Origin: Taeniopygia guttata
Taxonomy: Eukaryota; Chordata; Aves; Passeriformes; Estrildidae
Assembly (NCBI RefSeq): GCF_048771995.1
Contig: NC_133024.1
Coordinates: forward strand, 58,610,501-58,674,500
DNA: 64,000 nt
Direction: 5' to 3'
In this document: positions 23,301-35,300 of the stretch, in pieces
Layout: every line of letters starts with the position of its first letter
Numbering within the stretch: the stretch's first letter is position 1
The notes under the pieces: generated by a model
The model's input: the letters and a program-made list of their open reading frames with translations, nothing else
Databases searched by the model: none
Told to the model about the DNA's origin: nothing
Position numbers and translations under genes: made by a program

Positions 23301-25029
23301 TAAACCAACATATTTGGTTTCTGGTGTCTTCAGTTCCCTAAGAAGCCTGGTCTGCAATCTGTGGTTGTAGGGTGCCTCATCAGCCTGGGCATGAAAATCA
23401 CAATATCTGACCTGCTATTCAGGTGAGACTGGTGATGAAGCTGGGCTGAGGAGGTGACAGCACTTCCTCTGTTTCTTGCTGCAGCTGTGCCTTGCTGCAA
23501 AATATAAGGCTCATAAAGCCTGCGAGATTCCTGGGTCTGAGTACTGAGCTCAGGTCAGCTTCAAACTGTGAAACGATGCCAAAACAACTTGAAGAAATTC
23601 ACCAGGTGAGGTATTACTGACTTCTTGGGAGACTCACTTCCCACTGGTTGGTCTTTAGGGCTTTTCCTTTAGTTCTGACTCTTCTATGAGCATCTGTATA
23701 CTAGTCTGACTTTGGCAAGCAGCACAGTAGACTGGCACTAAGTGGCCAGCTAAACTTTCCTGAATTTTTAATTGAATTAAGACAAAACAATTTTTTTCCG
23801 TGGTTCATAAGCAGCAGGTTTTTGCGTGTAAATTGCAAAGCCATATTAATGAATTTGGATCATCACCAGCACAATCTTGGGACTTCTGAACTTTGCCATT
23901 CCGGCAAGTGCTCTCAATTAATAGGTTGTATGTACAGGTATGTGTAAACACACACATGTTTATACACATGCACAGAGCTTTTCTGGATTCTGTGTGGAGT
24001 TTTGCATCTGTACTGGGGCATGCTTTTAAAAAAGAATACTTTTCTGGATTTTTTTTTTGTTTACTAAACTTTCCAAATCAGATTAAGATGTCAAAAATAA
24101 TGCCAAAGTAAATTAGAGGTCTTAATTAAGTGCATAAATAGGAATCAAATTTTTTAAAAAATCAACCAATACACACCACCCAAATGTCTCCAATTTTTGC
24201 ATTTTATTGAGTTTATTCTCATTGTTGCATTGGTATACATACATACATACAATGTAGTTATGAGTCTTCCAAAGAAATAGCGTTCTTCTGTCATCATAAT
24301 GTGTTTGCCTAAGATCCTTGTACCCAACTTTTTAAAATGAGGCAAAAATAAACAATGACAACTTTTTGGGATGTTGCTCAAATAAAATTTTCTGTTTGCA
24401 AATGATGAAAATTTAAGCTACATATAAAATATGCTTTTGTATTTTACTCTGGGGGCATTGAGTAGGAAGGAGGGAATTCTAAATCATCATTTGATGTCTT
24501 AGTGATTGTCAGTGGTCAGTGAAGCATGGATACTCGTGACTACTTGAATTGTCAGCCTAGTTAGCAATAAACCTACTTCTTTAATATTAGGAAATTGCAA
24601 AACTATACTTAGAATCTGAGAAATATAATTTTGACAATGGTAACATCATCCGATTACCATTCTTAAGATTTTTCAAGAGGTAGTTGTGTAACAGAGTAAT
24701 TGCTCTACAGCTTCTTGTGACATTAAGACAACTCTACTGTGCTATTGCAATTTCCTTATTTATATGCTAACTTATACAAGTTGAGGTTCATTAGCTGGAT
24801 TTTTTTTTAATACAGCAAATATTGCATCTAATAAGCTGCAGTTTTAAATAGTGGCAAAGTTCTCTAAAATTACTGTATGATGTAAATATTACATAAAGCA
24901 TGGTTCTGAATACAGTGATTTCTCCTGACTGTTGTATTTGTTCTGGGCAGCTTGGGTGTTCCTTACATCTGGCAGATGAGTGAACAGTTTGTGGTGCAAA
25001 TAGCAGAGGTCCTAAACATTCCAGTGAAT
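20325..25029. other. Intergenic sequence, no gene recognised
   Basis: About 4.7 kb downstream of DNAJC15 with no repeat family, splice-bounded coding homology or RNA gene that I recognise. Open frames here are below 80 codons and lack family motifs. A short CATA repeat lies near 24233-24251. Confidence 0.6.
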
Positions 25030-25258
25030 ACAATTTGAGTAATACAACATTAGGAAGAACTTCTTCACTGTGAGGGTAGTGAGGCACTGGTACAGGTTGT
25101 TGAGAGTAGTTGTGGATTCCCCATCCCTGGAATTGTTCAAGGCCAGGCTAGATTGCGGCCTGAGTAACCTGGTCTACTGGAACCAGACCTACACCATGGC
25201 AGGGGGGTTGGACTAGAGCATCGTCCCTTTCAACCTAAACCATTTTGTGATTCTGTAA
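25030..25258 (+). mobile_element. CR1 LINE 3' fragment, + strand (about 230 bp)
   Basis: A clear CR1 3' end: TTAGGAAGAACTTCTTCACTG, GTGAGGCACTGGTACAGG, GGAATTGTTCAAGGCCAGG, CCATGGCAGGGGGGTTGGAC, then CCTTTCAACC and CATTTTGTGATTCTG. All the landmark words are in the right order. It is 5'-truncated with no reverse transcriptase remaining. It is moderately diverged but is the best preserved CR1 in the window. Confidence 0.93.
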
Positions 25259-25429
25259 TACAATGAAAACGTAAACAAAATTCTAGTGAAGAACTCAATA
25301 GATTAGAAGTTGTTGGCATGACTGGGAGCAGATGGAAGTGGTTAAGGGGCTTACTCTGTGGAAAGGCTGTTTTGTCCTGGGTCATTTCCTGTTCATGGGT
25401 CCAGGCTCTCCGCAGTCATGCATGGTGGT

Positions 25430-25650
25430 GAGGAAAAAAGGGGCACAAGTTGAAAAGGGACGTAAATAATACTGTTTCACTCCACAATCCAGCAGTGCCA
25501 CAGGTTGGCCAGAGAGGTTGTGCATTCTCCTTCCTTGGGAGTTTTTCAAGATCCACTGTTCTGACCCTGCATGCAGCCTTGCTCTGAGCAGCAGGTAAGA
25601 CCAAGGACCTCCTGAAGTTCCTGCCCAGCCTGAATTATCCTATGCAACAA
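25430..25650 (+). mobile_element. Old CR1 LINE 3' fragment, + strand
   Basis: More diverged than its neighbour at 25030. Recognisable words in order are GGTTGGCCAGAGAGGTTGTG, GGGAGTTTTTCAAGATCC, GACCTCCTGAAGTTCCTGCC and CAGCCTGAATTATCCTATG, matching the CR1 tail pattern ...GGAGGT...TCAAG...GACCTCC.GAGGTCCCTTCCAACC...ATTCTATG. It lies 170 bases after another CR1 in the same orientation. It may be a separate insertion or an older element of another subfamily. Confidence 0.7.
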
Positions 25651-28340
25651 GATCCAGTGGGGATGACAGATGGCAGGGCTGTAATAACCAAGGAACCACA
25701 TTCAGGGAATTATCCTGCAGTAGTTCTATGCATGGCTTTTGTTTGCTTGCTTTTTATAAAGTCTGAAGTACAGCTGGGCTTAGAGTCATATTTAAACTAG
25801 TATTGAGAGCTGCACAATACAAAATATAAGTATTTTAATACCCTCTGTGTTGGTGTCCTGGAGCCAATACTTCAAGAGACTCTGAGTCCAGTCTTGGTGC
25901 TGCTGGTCCAGTCAGTCCTTTGTTCTTAGTACTGGGTGGCGGGAAGCCTTCTAGTTTCCACTGGGCCAAGAACAGAAGTGTTCTGCCTCGTAAATCTGCC
26001 AGTGGCGTGAACAGCCAGAAACACCCAAAATCATCCGCACCTGGTTGCCATGTTCAACAGTGGGCCAGCCCGTAATTGTTTCGTGTTTCCTGCACTGGTG
26101 TCAATGGGAATTCCTGTGGAAAGAACCACTGCAGGGGGCAAATTGATCACCTAAGAGAGGCTTAAAGATCTGAGTGCTGAGTTACTGACTGCAGGTCAGG
26201 TTTCTTGAATTAAGTAGAGGACTGCCAGAGTCCCAGTTATGTTTATTTTACTTGCAGCTGGGGGAGAAGCAGTGTGATTCCCATTTGGCATAAAAAAGTC
26301 CTTTGCAAGCACCGATTTGTTATGTTTCTTATGATCTTGATGTGCTATTTAACGACCAGTCCCCATCACTCAACAGCACACAGGTACACTTTCAGCAGAG
26401 GCCTTAAATACCTGGCAGAGCAAGCTGGGACCCAGGAGCTGTGCACAAAGCAACATCTGCAACTTCCTTATGTTCTCAGTTGGCATCTCCCTACATTGTT
26501 ATTATACAATTAAATATTTGGGTGAGTTGGCTTCAGTCTTTTCCACTGTTGCCATCATTAAGATACAATCCGGCAGATATTTCCAGGGCTCCTGCCTTCC
26601 CTTCAAGCCATCTTCTCAGTAACTGTGAAAGTGCCTTCACTATTTGTCTTTTTCTTCGTGCAACCACTCTAGCTCCTGTCTTCAATAATTCATGGTCTTG
26701 CAGGAGGTGCACCAAAATGATTTTAGCTACCTCCAACTTTTTTGGGCAGAAGAATAATAAAAATGATTTCACAGTAACTAAAGTAAGTCAGTTCATTGGT
26801 GAAAGCACTTAAATATAACTTATTAGCTATTCAGGAGGAAGGTTTTACTAAAGGTACAATGCATTTATGTATTGAAGTGCAGCTCAGCTCCTGAAAAATG
26901 CCTACGTAAATAAGCACTTGTCACATCTTATTTTTGTTGACTTTTCTTCTCCTTCTAAATTTGTTTTTTGCTGCTAACTCTATTGCTGTCATGATTTAAC
27001 CGTGTAGTAGCTGGATCTTACTCCTAGTGGAATTAATTGCCAGTGGGTTACACATACGTGTTGCCACTGATGAGCTGCTGTTACAGGCATTCTTACAAGA
27101 CAGGAAGCACAAGTCAGTGTGACCCGTGGTACAGTGTGACATAGAAACTTTTGGAATATGGGGTTTGACATAAAAAGATCAGGTTGTGATCCAGATTTCT
27201 AAGTCTGGGGTAAAACATTCGAGAATACTGAGGTAAATCCACAAAATATTTTAACCTCTTAGTTTTCACTAGACCGGGCAACGTGCCAGTATGTCCAGTG
27301 GGGGAATCAAGAGTCACTTTGGCTCCAACAGCATCCATGGGTAATTTCATTTCCTAGTTTCTTGATATCTGGGCATAGGAACTATTAGCACTAATAGACT
27401 TAATTCTAGCACTGTGCAGAGGCACAACATAGTCCTGAGGAACCAGAGATTAAATCAAGAAAAAAGTATAACTGCGGTACTTCCCAAAACTGAGGTGAAG
27501 AAACAGCTGGGGAGGTGTTTCTAGAATACAAGTCTGACTGCAGACATCATAATTCAAGTTACTCAAATGTTTGGCTCCTTTTATCTGTTTGGGATCTTGC
27601 TGTTAGCACCTTGGTACTTGTATACAAAGAATACTTGATAGCACAATCACAAAAGCAATAAACAGCCTTACAAAGACATAGATCTAAGGTGACTCCTTCA
27701 AGAGGAATCTTACTTTAAGTGCTATTTCAATGTCACGTATCATAATTGCATCTAATATTAGAGACTGACTTAATGCAACATAATGTCAATGACAATATAA
27801 AGGCAATCATGAACAGAGAAGATAGCTGAAAACTGTTTGGGGGGATGGAAGGAAGGATTACACTGCAGTGAAGATATTACAAACCTTTTTCAGCAACACG
27901 CAGAGGAATTTTTTTTTCTCTCCTAAACTTCTGGAAACTTTCCTCCTGTTTCCATTTTGATCCTGGAATCTGCCTGGAATCTCTAAATGTGATTTAGGGT
28001 TGAGGTTTCTTGCCCCCTTCCTCAAACTTGTGAGTCTGTCTTCAGTGCTAAGCACTGAAGTTACATATGTGAAGCTGGTTAGCAAGCTGAATAGACTATC
28101 AGCTGCTGAGAATTAAATGCATATATATGAAAGAGTTTTCTTCTTCCCCTCAGCAGCACATATCCTCCCACCCCAAAAGGATATGGTTTAAAAGGTGTGA
28201 AGCTAGACTATTTTGGCTCTATCAAAGTCTGAAGACAGAATGAAAATGACACACATCTTCCTAAAATGACTGAGATTCTCTACTGGATTGTTTGTGGGTA
28301 TAAGTAGCAGCAGTGTGACCTGCTTATACCAACTTAAAAG
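25651..28340. other. Intergenic sequence, no gene recognised
   Basis: 2.7 kb between the CR1 pair and the solo LTR. I see no coding homology, RNA gene or repeat family in it. Confidence 0.55.
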
Positions 28341-28345
28341 CATGT
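28341..28345. repeat. Left target-site duplication CATGT
   Basis: Identical to 29060-29064, immediately outside the TG...CA ends of the LTR. Confidence 0.8.
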
Positions 28346-28743
28346 TGTGGTGGTGCGTTATTTTATGTCTTACTGGCGTTACGGTTGTACGGGTCAGTTT
28401 TCCTGTTTTTGTTCAATTTTATAGTTAGTATGTTCTATGTACCCCCCTCTCCCTTTTCCCTATTGGTACGGCCCCAACCCTTCCCGCCTTTCCCCTTGTC
28501 CGTCACCAGACCACTCCCAGTCACCCCACCAAATCGCTCCCTCGTCTCCACCCAGGAGCCCTGCCAATCACCCGGCGCCCCGCCCCGAGATCCAGAAACT
28601 TCCATCCAGGGCGTCGAGTGATTGGGTGAAGGCCCAGGGCCCCTCCCGTTCCATTGTTCTATTGGTCCCTTACCTCAGACCCCTCCCCAGGGAGCCACCC
28701 ACACCTTTCCCCTATTGGTCCCAATTCTCTCCGCCCCCCGCCC

Positions 28744-28750
28744 TATATAA
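28744..28750 (+). promoter_or_regulatory. LTR core promoter: TATATAA box with upstream CCAAT boxes
   Basis: TATATAA lies 18 bases after the last CCAAT and 90 bases before the LTR AATAAA, so the expected transcription start is near 28,772-28,780 and R would be about 85 bases. Transcripts leaving this LTR would run toward the ENOX1 3' end, antisense to ENOX1 if long enough. Present activity is unknown. Confidence 0.7.
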
Positions 28751-28840
28751 TCCTGTGTCAAGCAGTTTCTCTCTGCCTTCTTTGGTTGGCACATGCGCGT
28801 TAGGTTGGATCCTAGTTCGTTTCTCCCTCGCCCTAAGGGA

Positions 28841-28846
28841 AATAAA
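28841..28846 (+). terminator. LTR poly(A) signal AATAAA
   Basis: AATAAA within GGGAAATAAAAGGATCG, downstream of the TATA box as expected for the R region of an LTR. U5 would be the ~200 bases that follow. Confidence 0.7.
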
Positions 28847-29059
28847 AGGATCGTTCTGCCCCCAAAGAAGGACGCTTCCAGAGTCATCTCTTTCCCCGTG
28901 TGGGTCTCGCTTTCCATCGCCCTCGGCGCCAAAGATCCATCCCGAGCTCTCCAAAGACTCCCCTTGGAGTAGCCCAGCGGAGGGCTCGGGGAACCTGCTC
29001 GCTCCCTCCGGAGCTAGAGCTGAGCCGGGATCGACCGCCTTTCCGGAGGGAACGCGGCA

Positions 29060-29064
29060 CATGT
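29060..29064. repeat. Right target-site duplication CATGT
   Basis: Partner of 28341-28345. Alternative LTR boundaries (starting at 28343 or ending at 29061) give no matching flanks. Confidence 0.8.
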
Positions 29065-29310
29065 CATCATGGAAGGCCCCTGTGGCTTGCACATGGTTCC
29101 TTCTTGCAGTAGTGCTTGTGATGGGGCTGTAATTTCAATCAATTGAAATGACATCAGCTGTATTGCACAGGCTCTAGCTTGCCCTGATGTGAATGCATAG
29201 GTGCACACAAAGTTGCTGGAGAGAGTCTGCCTTTGGCAGTGGCATTTTTAGGCCTGCTTAAGGCCAGGCACACACAAGCATCCTCGATTGCTTCAGGTTT
29301 GGCTGCTCTA

Positions 29311-29385
29311 CAGAATCACAAAAGGGAACTATAGATTATCCTGACTTGGGAGGGTCCCACAAGGATCAGTGAGTCCAAATCTTCT
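29311..29385 (-). mobile_element. CR1 LINE 3'-tip fragment, - strand
   Basis: Read on the + strand it has the reverse CR1 end: CAGAATCACAAAAGGGAAC, then GGGAGGGTCCCACAAGGATC and GTGAGTCCAAATCTTCTCC. Bird CR1 copies commonly show ...GGAAGGGACCCACAAGGATCATCGAGTCCAACTCC. Short and diverged. Confidence 0.65.
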
Positions 29386-32300
29386 CCCCTTTTCTCCTCT
29401 CCTCACCAGAGGAATGGATTTATTTATGCCTATAAATAAGATAAAATTCTGTGACAGAACTAGAGATAGCACCTTACAGAATCCATATAACCAAAGCAAA
29501 TTAAAAACTTCTGCAGATGTTTTGCAGCAGCAGGTGAGGGCTTAGGTTCTGAAACACAGAAGCTTGCCTGAGCCTTTTCTGCTAATTTAAACATCTTCCT
29601 CCTCCTCCCCCTCCCCGCTACAGAAGGCATCAGTTGTACTCCAGTCTCACTGGCTTGCCATGAAAGCCAGGTTGCTGGGCCTGAAGCTGAGAAAAGGTTT
29701 AAAAGCAACCCCATTGGAATCTAACAACACCTGAATTACCAGGATCTCCTACAACAGAACTTTTTTTTTTTTTTTTTTCCAGTGGACTGCCGTTCTAATA
29801 ATGCTTTGAATTTTAGCAGTGATGACTATTTCTAATTAGTCCTTCCAATTCTGTGAGGAAGGAAGAAATCTATAATACAAAATGAATTCTAATGATGGCG
29901 GGAACTCTCCTCCTAAGAAACAGTGCTCCAAGAGCTGTAGAGATTTGCCCTATGGGTACCTGTCTGACACTTTAGCTTAACACTTGAGGTGACCCTACAG
30001 AATATAAATCAGCTTGTGCTGCTTCAGCATTAGCTGCTGAGAAGCCAGTGCATGGGAAAGTTGATCTCTTTACTCAGGTTGGCTTGAAGCTTAGTTGAAA
30101 AAAGACCTAGGTTTTGTTGGATTGAGAGTGCAGGTGGGAAGCAATCATAAGTTGGTTCTACATTGTGAAAAGTCCTCTTTCAAAGCCTGTCCATGGATGA
30201 CAAGAAAAAGCAGAGTGCTGAGATGTCCTTGGTACCTAGTGAGCTCCTGGTTTGGGATGTCCCTGGATGAGGATGCTGAATTATAAGAAAATGACATTAC
30301 AACCCAGAGAGTCAGTCTACTTCTACAAGCTTGTGTTACCAATAGCCTTTAATAAATATGAAAGTGTAGTCTTTTACTGCTCAGTTTGAAAAATTGAAAA
30401 CATGACAACTCTAAAGCTATTAATTATACCGATGGCTATGTTGTGGGATTCCAGACCAAAGAAAAGTCTTAGTAAGTGATGGCTTACACCTTACCAAAGA
30501 GCTGGAGTTGAGGGGTTGGGGGACATGATACCATTTCCCAAAATGTAGCAAAAAGAATGAAAATAAATGCTTTCAAATTTTTTAATGACTCAGTGTTTCA
30601 GAAAAAGGTGGAGGGGAAAGTGATTTCATGAAAGACAAAGGCACTGTTTCAATTGAATAAGTCATTCATGCCTGGAAAAGCCACCTTCTGATTCGAATTT
30701 TCCTCTGCTGTGTCCATCCAGCAGAGGTTGCTAATGATTTTGATAGCAAGTTATTTCAGTCAGCAAAGGTAAACTGAAGAATACAGAGTTTTTCCCACTG
30801 ACCTTTGTGCCAGCTTTTGTATCCCTGCTTGCCCTTGTGGAAAAGTATTGAACAGGTATAAATGCTCTTCATATCCGATACCTGGTAGCCTATAGCTATA
30901 CTGAGGCAGACTGGTAGAAATGAGGCTGCCTCACTTTTGTTGCTTTATGAAGTACTCCCCTTTTATTTTTAGGTTTTCTGCAACCAGCAAATTGCTAATT
31001 CCACTGACTGGCAGGCAATATTGCCTGATCCTCATTACTGCAGTTTTGCTACCAATGCCCAGGGCTGAAGAGAATTTTTAACAGCATGAAAGGTTGAATA
31101 TAACAAGGCAGGAGATATGAGTTTGTGGAATTTTTTCCTGAGGACTTTGCTTCAGTTTCTTTCATGTCATTTATTATTTCTAGGCTTTTCAATGAGTGAA
31201 AAATAAGTGTTTGTTGTAATTTTGATTTTTCTTTTAAAGAGAAATTATCTTCCTGCTTCTAAGCTGATTGACATGGTGGTCTCTGCTTCCAAGGAGGGTG
31301 TCTCTTTAGTTTTCTTTTCTTTAGCAGCCTGTTGGACACCTTTGTGGAGGTTCAGAACACTTCTGTTTCTAGCAAAGTGGAGTAGCAACCACTGCATTTA
31401 TCTGGCAATCCTAATAACCTGCTCCAAGGTACAGGAAATGGAACTCAAAACGTTATCGGAGAACTGAAGCCATGGCATTTCCTACATTTCACATCATTTG
31501 AATAATGAAATTCAGCAGCAATCATTCTTCATGTTTAAAAAGTGTATGTGAGCAGGTAAGCATTTTAAGCAAGAAATGCAGTGCCAAAGTAATCTCTGCC
31601 ATAATACCCTCAAATTCCCTGGAGTTATAGTAGGGATTAATTTGCTTCATGATGTTTGAAAACTGGAGGAAAAATGAATTAAAGATTTCTACCAAAAATT
31701 CCAATCAACATAAAAAATTTGAATACTACTGAACATAAATTAAAAAACCCAACCCAAACCTTCTATTACCTGCTCAAAGGCTTAAATGGATGGTTTTAAT
31801 CCATTTTTCTTCTCTGTGAGTGACTTTGCTTAGTGAAAGTTTTAGTAGCACAAATAGATTAGAAGAATGAACTTTTGAGCTAGGCACAAGTATTAAGAGG
31901 AAAGAATTAGTTTTATTCCCATGTGAACATTTGCATTAACTGTGCAAATGTGCATAATCTCTGACACAGTGGAAATAGAAGAGGTCAGCTCAAGTATTCT
32001 GCAGTAACTGCTATGTAAAAAGATATATCAGGACAATAACACTTAAAATTGCAGCAAAAAAGTAGGAAAAAAAAGGAAATTGCAGACTGTTTGTAAGTAT
32101 ATCTTTGAGAGCACTAATAGAAAGTAATTTGTAAACTTGGATTATTCACTGTTAACTACTCACTGAGATTTGGCCCACTAAAATGGTTTAAGATGAAGAA
32201 CGGATAGCACCGCTGTTAAACTTACGCTGTTATTTGTAACTTATTTCCATCAAAATGGAAGTATTTTGAATCTTTCTAAACATGTCAGTTATGAAATCTC

Positions 32301-35300
32301 TGTCCAGTTGCATGATAATAAGAGATCAGTGGGAAGCCTTGATGATTAAGCTATTTGATGAGTACAGTACAATTCAGCAAAACAGTTGCAATGTCTATAA
32401 AGACAACAAGATTTAGTTCCTGGCCTGATGCTGTGATAAAGAAGGTGCAATCTTCCATATTCTCTATCTCCTACAGGTTCCTTTTTTATATTCATTATTG
32501 AAAAAAATTACTAGGAATTGCTTCAGTACTGTCCTTCTGGGGTTGGGTTTTACCAGCCTGCTGAAAACATCCACTGAAGTAAGTGGTTTCTCTAAAGACT
32601 TTTGACCTTTAAGGTGAAATAACCTCATCCATAATCTTTGGTGCAAATTTTTATAGCTGCTAAACAATTTTCCAAGGCAGCTGGCCATTTTTATATCTTG
32701 AAAAACTGGTAATGATACAAACAGTTGATTGTGGTTTACAATGGCAATAAACCTCTCAGTATTGGTTGTTACCAAAATAAATTGCCATTCTGTTAAATGT
32801 TAAATAACAAGTCATAAACTGCTGAAAACAACCAATTTCTTGTGGATTATTGCCTGAATAAATTTTAGTAGGAAGTGCAGATCATGAAGTTGTGATCAGC
32901 AGATCAGGCCTAATGAAATTTTATATATTTTTAAAAGCTGAAGGATCCTCATAATGTGATGCAAACTGTAACACCCATTAAACAAGAAAAAAAATTAAGG
33001 CTCTTGGTAGTTTTGGTATTTTTGTGTGAGACTATTTTCACTTCTGACACCAGCTCTTTCTGTTTTCCATTGTTTCTTTAGATGTTGAAAAACCCAATCA
33101 ATGCCAGCACACCAAGAAGGCAGACAGGAGCCTGTTCAAATACAGAGTGCCTACATGAGATGTCTGTTCAGAATCAGAGGGGTTAGTATCTGCTTTGGAG
33201 TAATTACTACTGCTCATCTCAAAAGCAAAAATGCCATCAAACATTCCTAGCTCAGGTGCCATCTTCCCAAGAGTGAGTGACAGATCTTCACCATAGCAAC
33301 GGGTGTTATCTCCTAAGAATAACATTAACCTCCCTCGTTACCAGTTTTAAATCCTTGGGTATAAACAGCAGTTGCAAGGCATGTGTGCCTTGATTGTGCA
33401 TTTTCATTACTTAGTATGTACTGGGTATGCCTTAGCTGCTGTAAGACTAAAAAAGACATCACCAGAGGAGGAAGTAATTAAAGGGATGGAAATACAGCCA
33501 TTAATAATCCAGTCCTGGAAGCATGATCAGGGAGAGGTCTCTTGTTTATGCTCATGAAAATAAGACCTCTCCACAAGAGAGAAGCCTGGCAGAGAGCGCT
33601 CTTCAGCAGCAGCATCCTCCCCCTCCATCCACATGTTGATTTTGAATCAGTCAGGGAGAGGTGGGAGAAGAGAGCAAAAGGTGGAGGGGAGGGAAAGTTA
33701 ATTCTATTTCTCTCCTTTTTTCTTCTGCACTTCCCTTCCAGCATACTTTTTTCCTCAGGCAGGGTTGAAGTCCAGGAAACTTCTACCAAATATTTTAGCT
33801 ATTTTAAATTGCTGCATTATGCATTTTTTCGGAATGTCACCAAAGCTTTTTTGAGTAAAGGAGATGAAATTCCCCTCGTAATAGCTATGTAGGATACAGT
33901 GATATCCTGGGACTGTCATAAAACTGCCATTAAGAGACATTTCATTTTGCCTTCTGGGGGCTCTACACTTATCTATTTTGACTTAAACTCTTTCTTCCAT
34001 TTCTGCAAGAGAGCAACATGACACAGGAGTTGCACAAAATGAGCTCAGATCAGGGAAGACAGATTGTAAATCGAGACTTGCTAGGGCTAAATCATGTTCT
34101 CTCCCTTGATCTCTTATCTGATAACTTTTATCCAAAAGGTATTGAGGAAGTTAATTGCAACTGCTAAGATGAATCTTTAGGAAATATCATTCTCCAGGGC
34201 CTTCTTTTCCCTGCTCTCCAGATCCCATGTTGAATTTTTTCAAGGCCTCAGATATGAAATGGTTATCTTGTGAATTTTAACATCCTTATCCTTTCCTACA
34301 GAACTGTTCAGATGAAGAAGAAAACTGTAGCTTTTTATTTGCAAGGTTTAGATTCCAGAGAAGCGGTTCAAGAGGAGGAAAGGCAGTGGCTTTCTGAATT
34401 CACATGCTTGCTCTACTTGACAAGCTAAAGACAAAGGTAAAAAAGACTGTTTACTTTTTAGAGACTGAAGTACTGTAGAGAGTCTTGGATTAGAAGCAGG
34501 CTGAAATTTTCCTGTTGTAAACTTCTAATTACCTTGTGTGGCATGACTCCTAGATACACTATCTTGCAAAGACGGTGAAGTTGTGAGTACACTTTGGGAC
34601 AGCTTTACGCTTTACACAAGGAGATTATCTATCCTTTATTACAGTGTTTTCCTTCTGGTGTTTTTCTTCTTGCTGAGCATGGCAGAGCAGAGATTCCTTG
34701 TGAAATCTAGCAAAATAAGTGAGCTTTGAGTTTGCTCAGGATCTCTCAAGAGCTGTTCTAAGACTAAGATTAAAGGCCACTAAACAAATTCAGGCTCCAT
34801 TTGTTTGGAAATGACTTAATGGCAAATGTATTTATATCATCCAGTGACTATTTTTTTGTCGATTTTGCACTGATACTTTATTAATTCAAAGCAATAATAA
34901 CTTGGCTTGTGTGTTTCTCAATTGCCAGTGCAATCAAGACAAAAACCCAAAAATCACAAAAAAGTGTTTTTTACAGAGCTATATTGCCCTGCATTTTGGG
35001 CAGAAGGAAGGGGGAGCTCTCTGGGAGGGAAGCCCTGGACAGGTGTTAACATGATACCATTTTTCTGACCCCCATTTCTCCATACACTTTGAAGAAGGTA
35101 GATGTTAAAAGGTGGAGCTGCTGAGCCAAGTAGATTTTCTTCTATATTTGCAGCTGGACAATGAAAGAGGGTGACTATGACACAGAGGACAGGAATTGAA
35201 ATGTATATTCAGGGCCATTCCCCAGTTATTCTCATTTTTTTGAAGCCAACAGAGACCTCAGTAATGGCCTTGCTGTGGAAAGGGTGTTTTGAATGGCAGT

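Larger units (their letters stand above)
28346..29059 (+). mobile_element. Solo LTR of an endogenous retrovirus, 714 bp, with 5-bp target-site duplication
   Basis: It starts TGTGGTGG and ends CGCGGCA, so it keeps the TG...CA rule. It is flanked by an exact CATGT duplication at 28341-28345 and 29060-29064. Inside, in the order expected of U3-R-U5 on the + strand, are six CCAAT boxes on either strand (28462, 28564, 28621, 28661, 28714, 28721), a TATATAA box at 28744-28750, and AATAAA at 28841-28846. GC and CpG content is far above the flanks. No gag, pol or env sequence adjoins it, so the provirus was reduced to one LTR by recombination. A 5-bp duplication is seen with ERVL-type and some other retroviruses, but I do not assign a family. 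The long open frame across it runs past the LTR end and is a by-product of GC-rich sequence. Confidence 0.88.

Noticed and set aside
28437..29132. 231-codon open frame on the + strand across the LTR
   Set aside because: It starts in U3, runs through R and U5 and past the LTR end into flanking DNA, and consists of Pro/Ser-rich low-complexity sequence. It is a by-product of GC-rich LTR sequence, not a viral or host protein.
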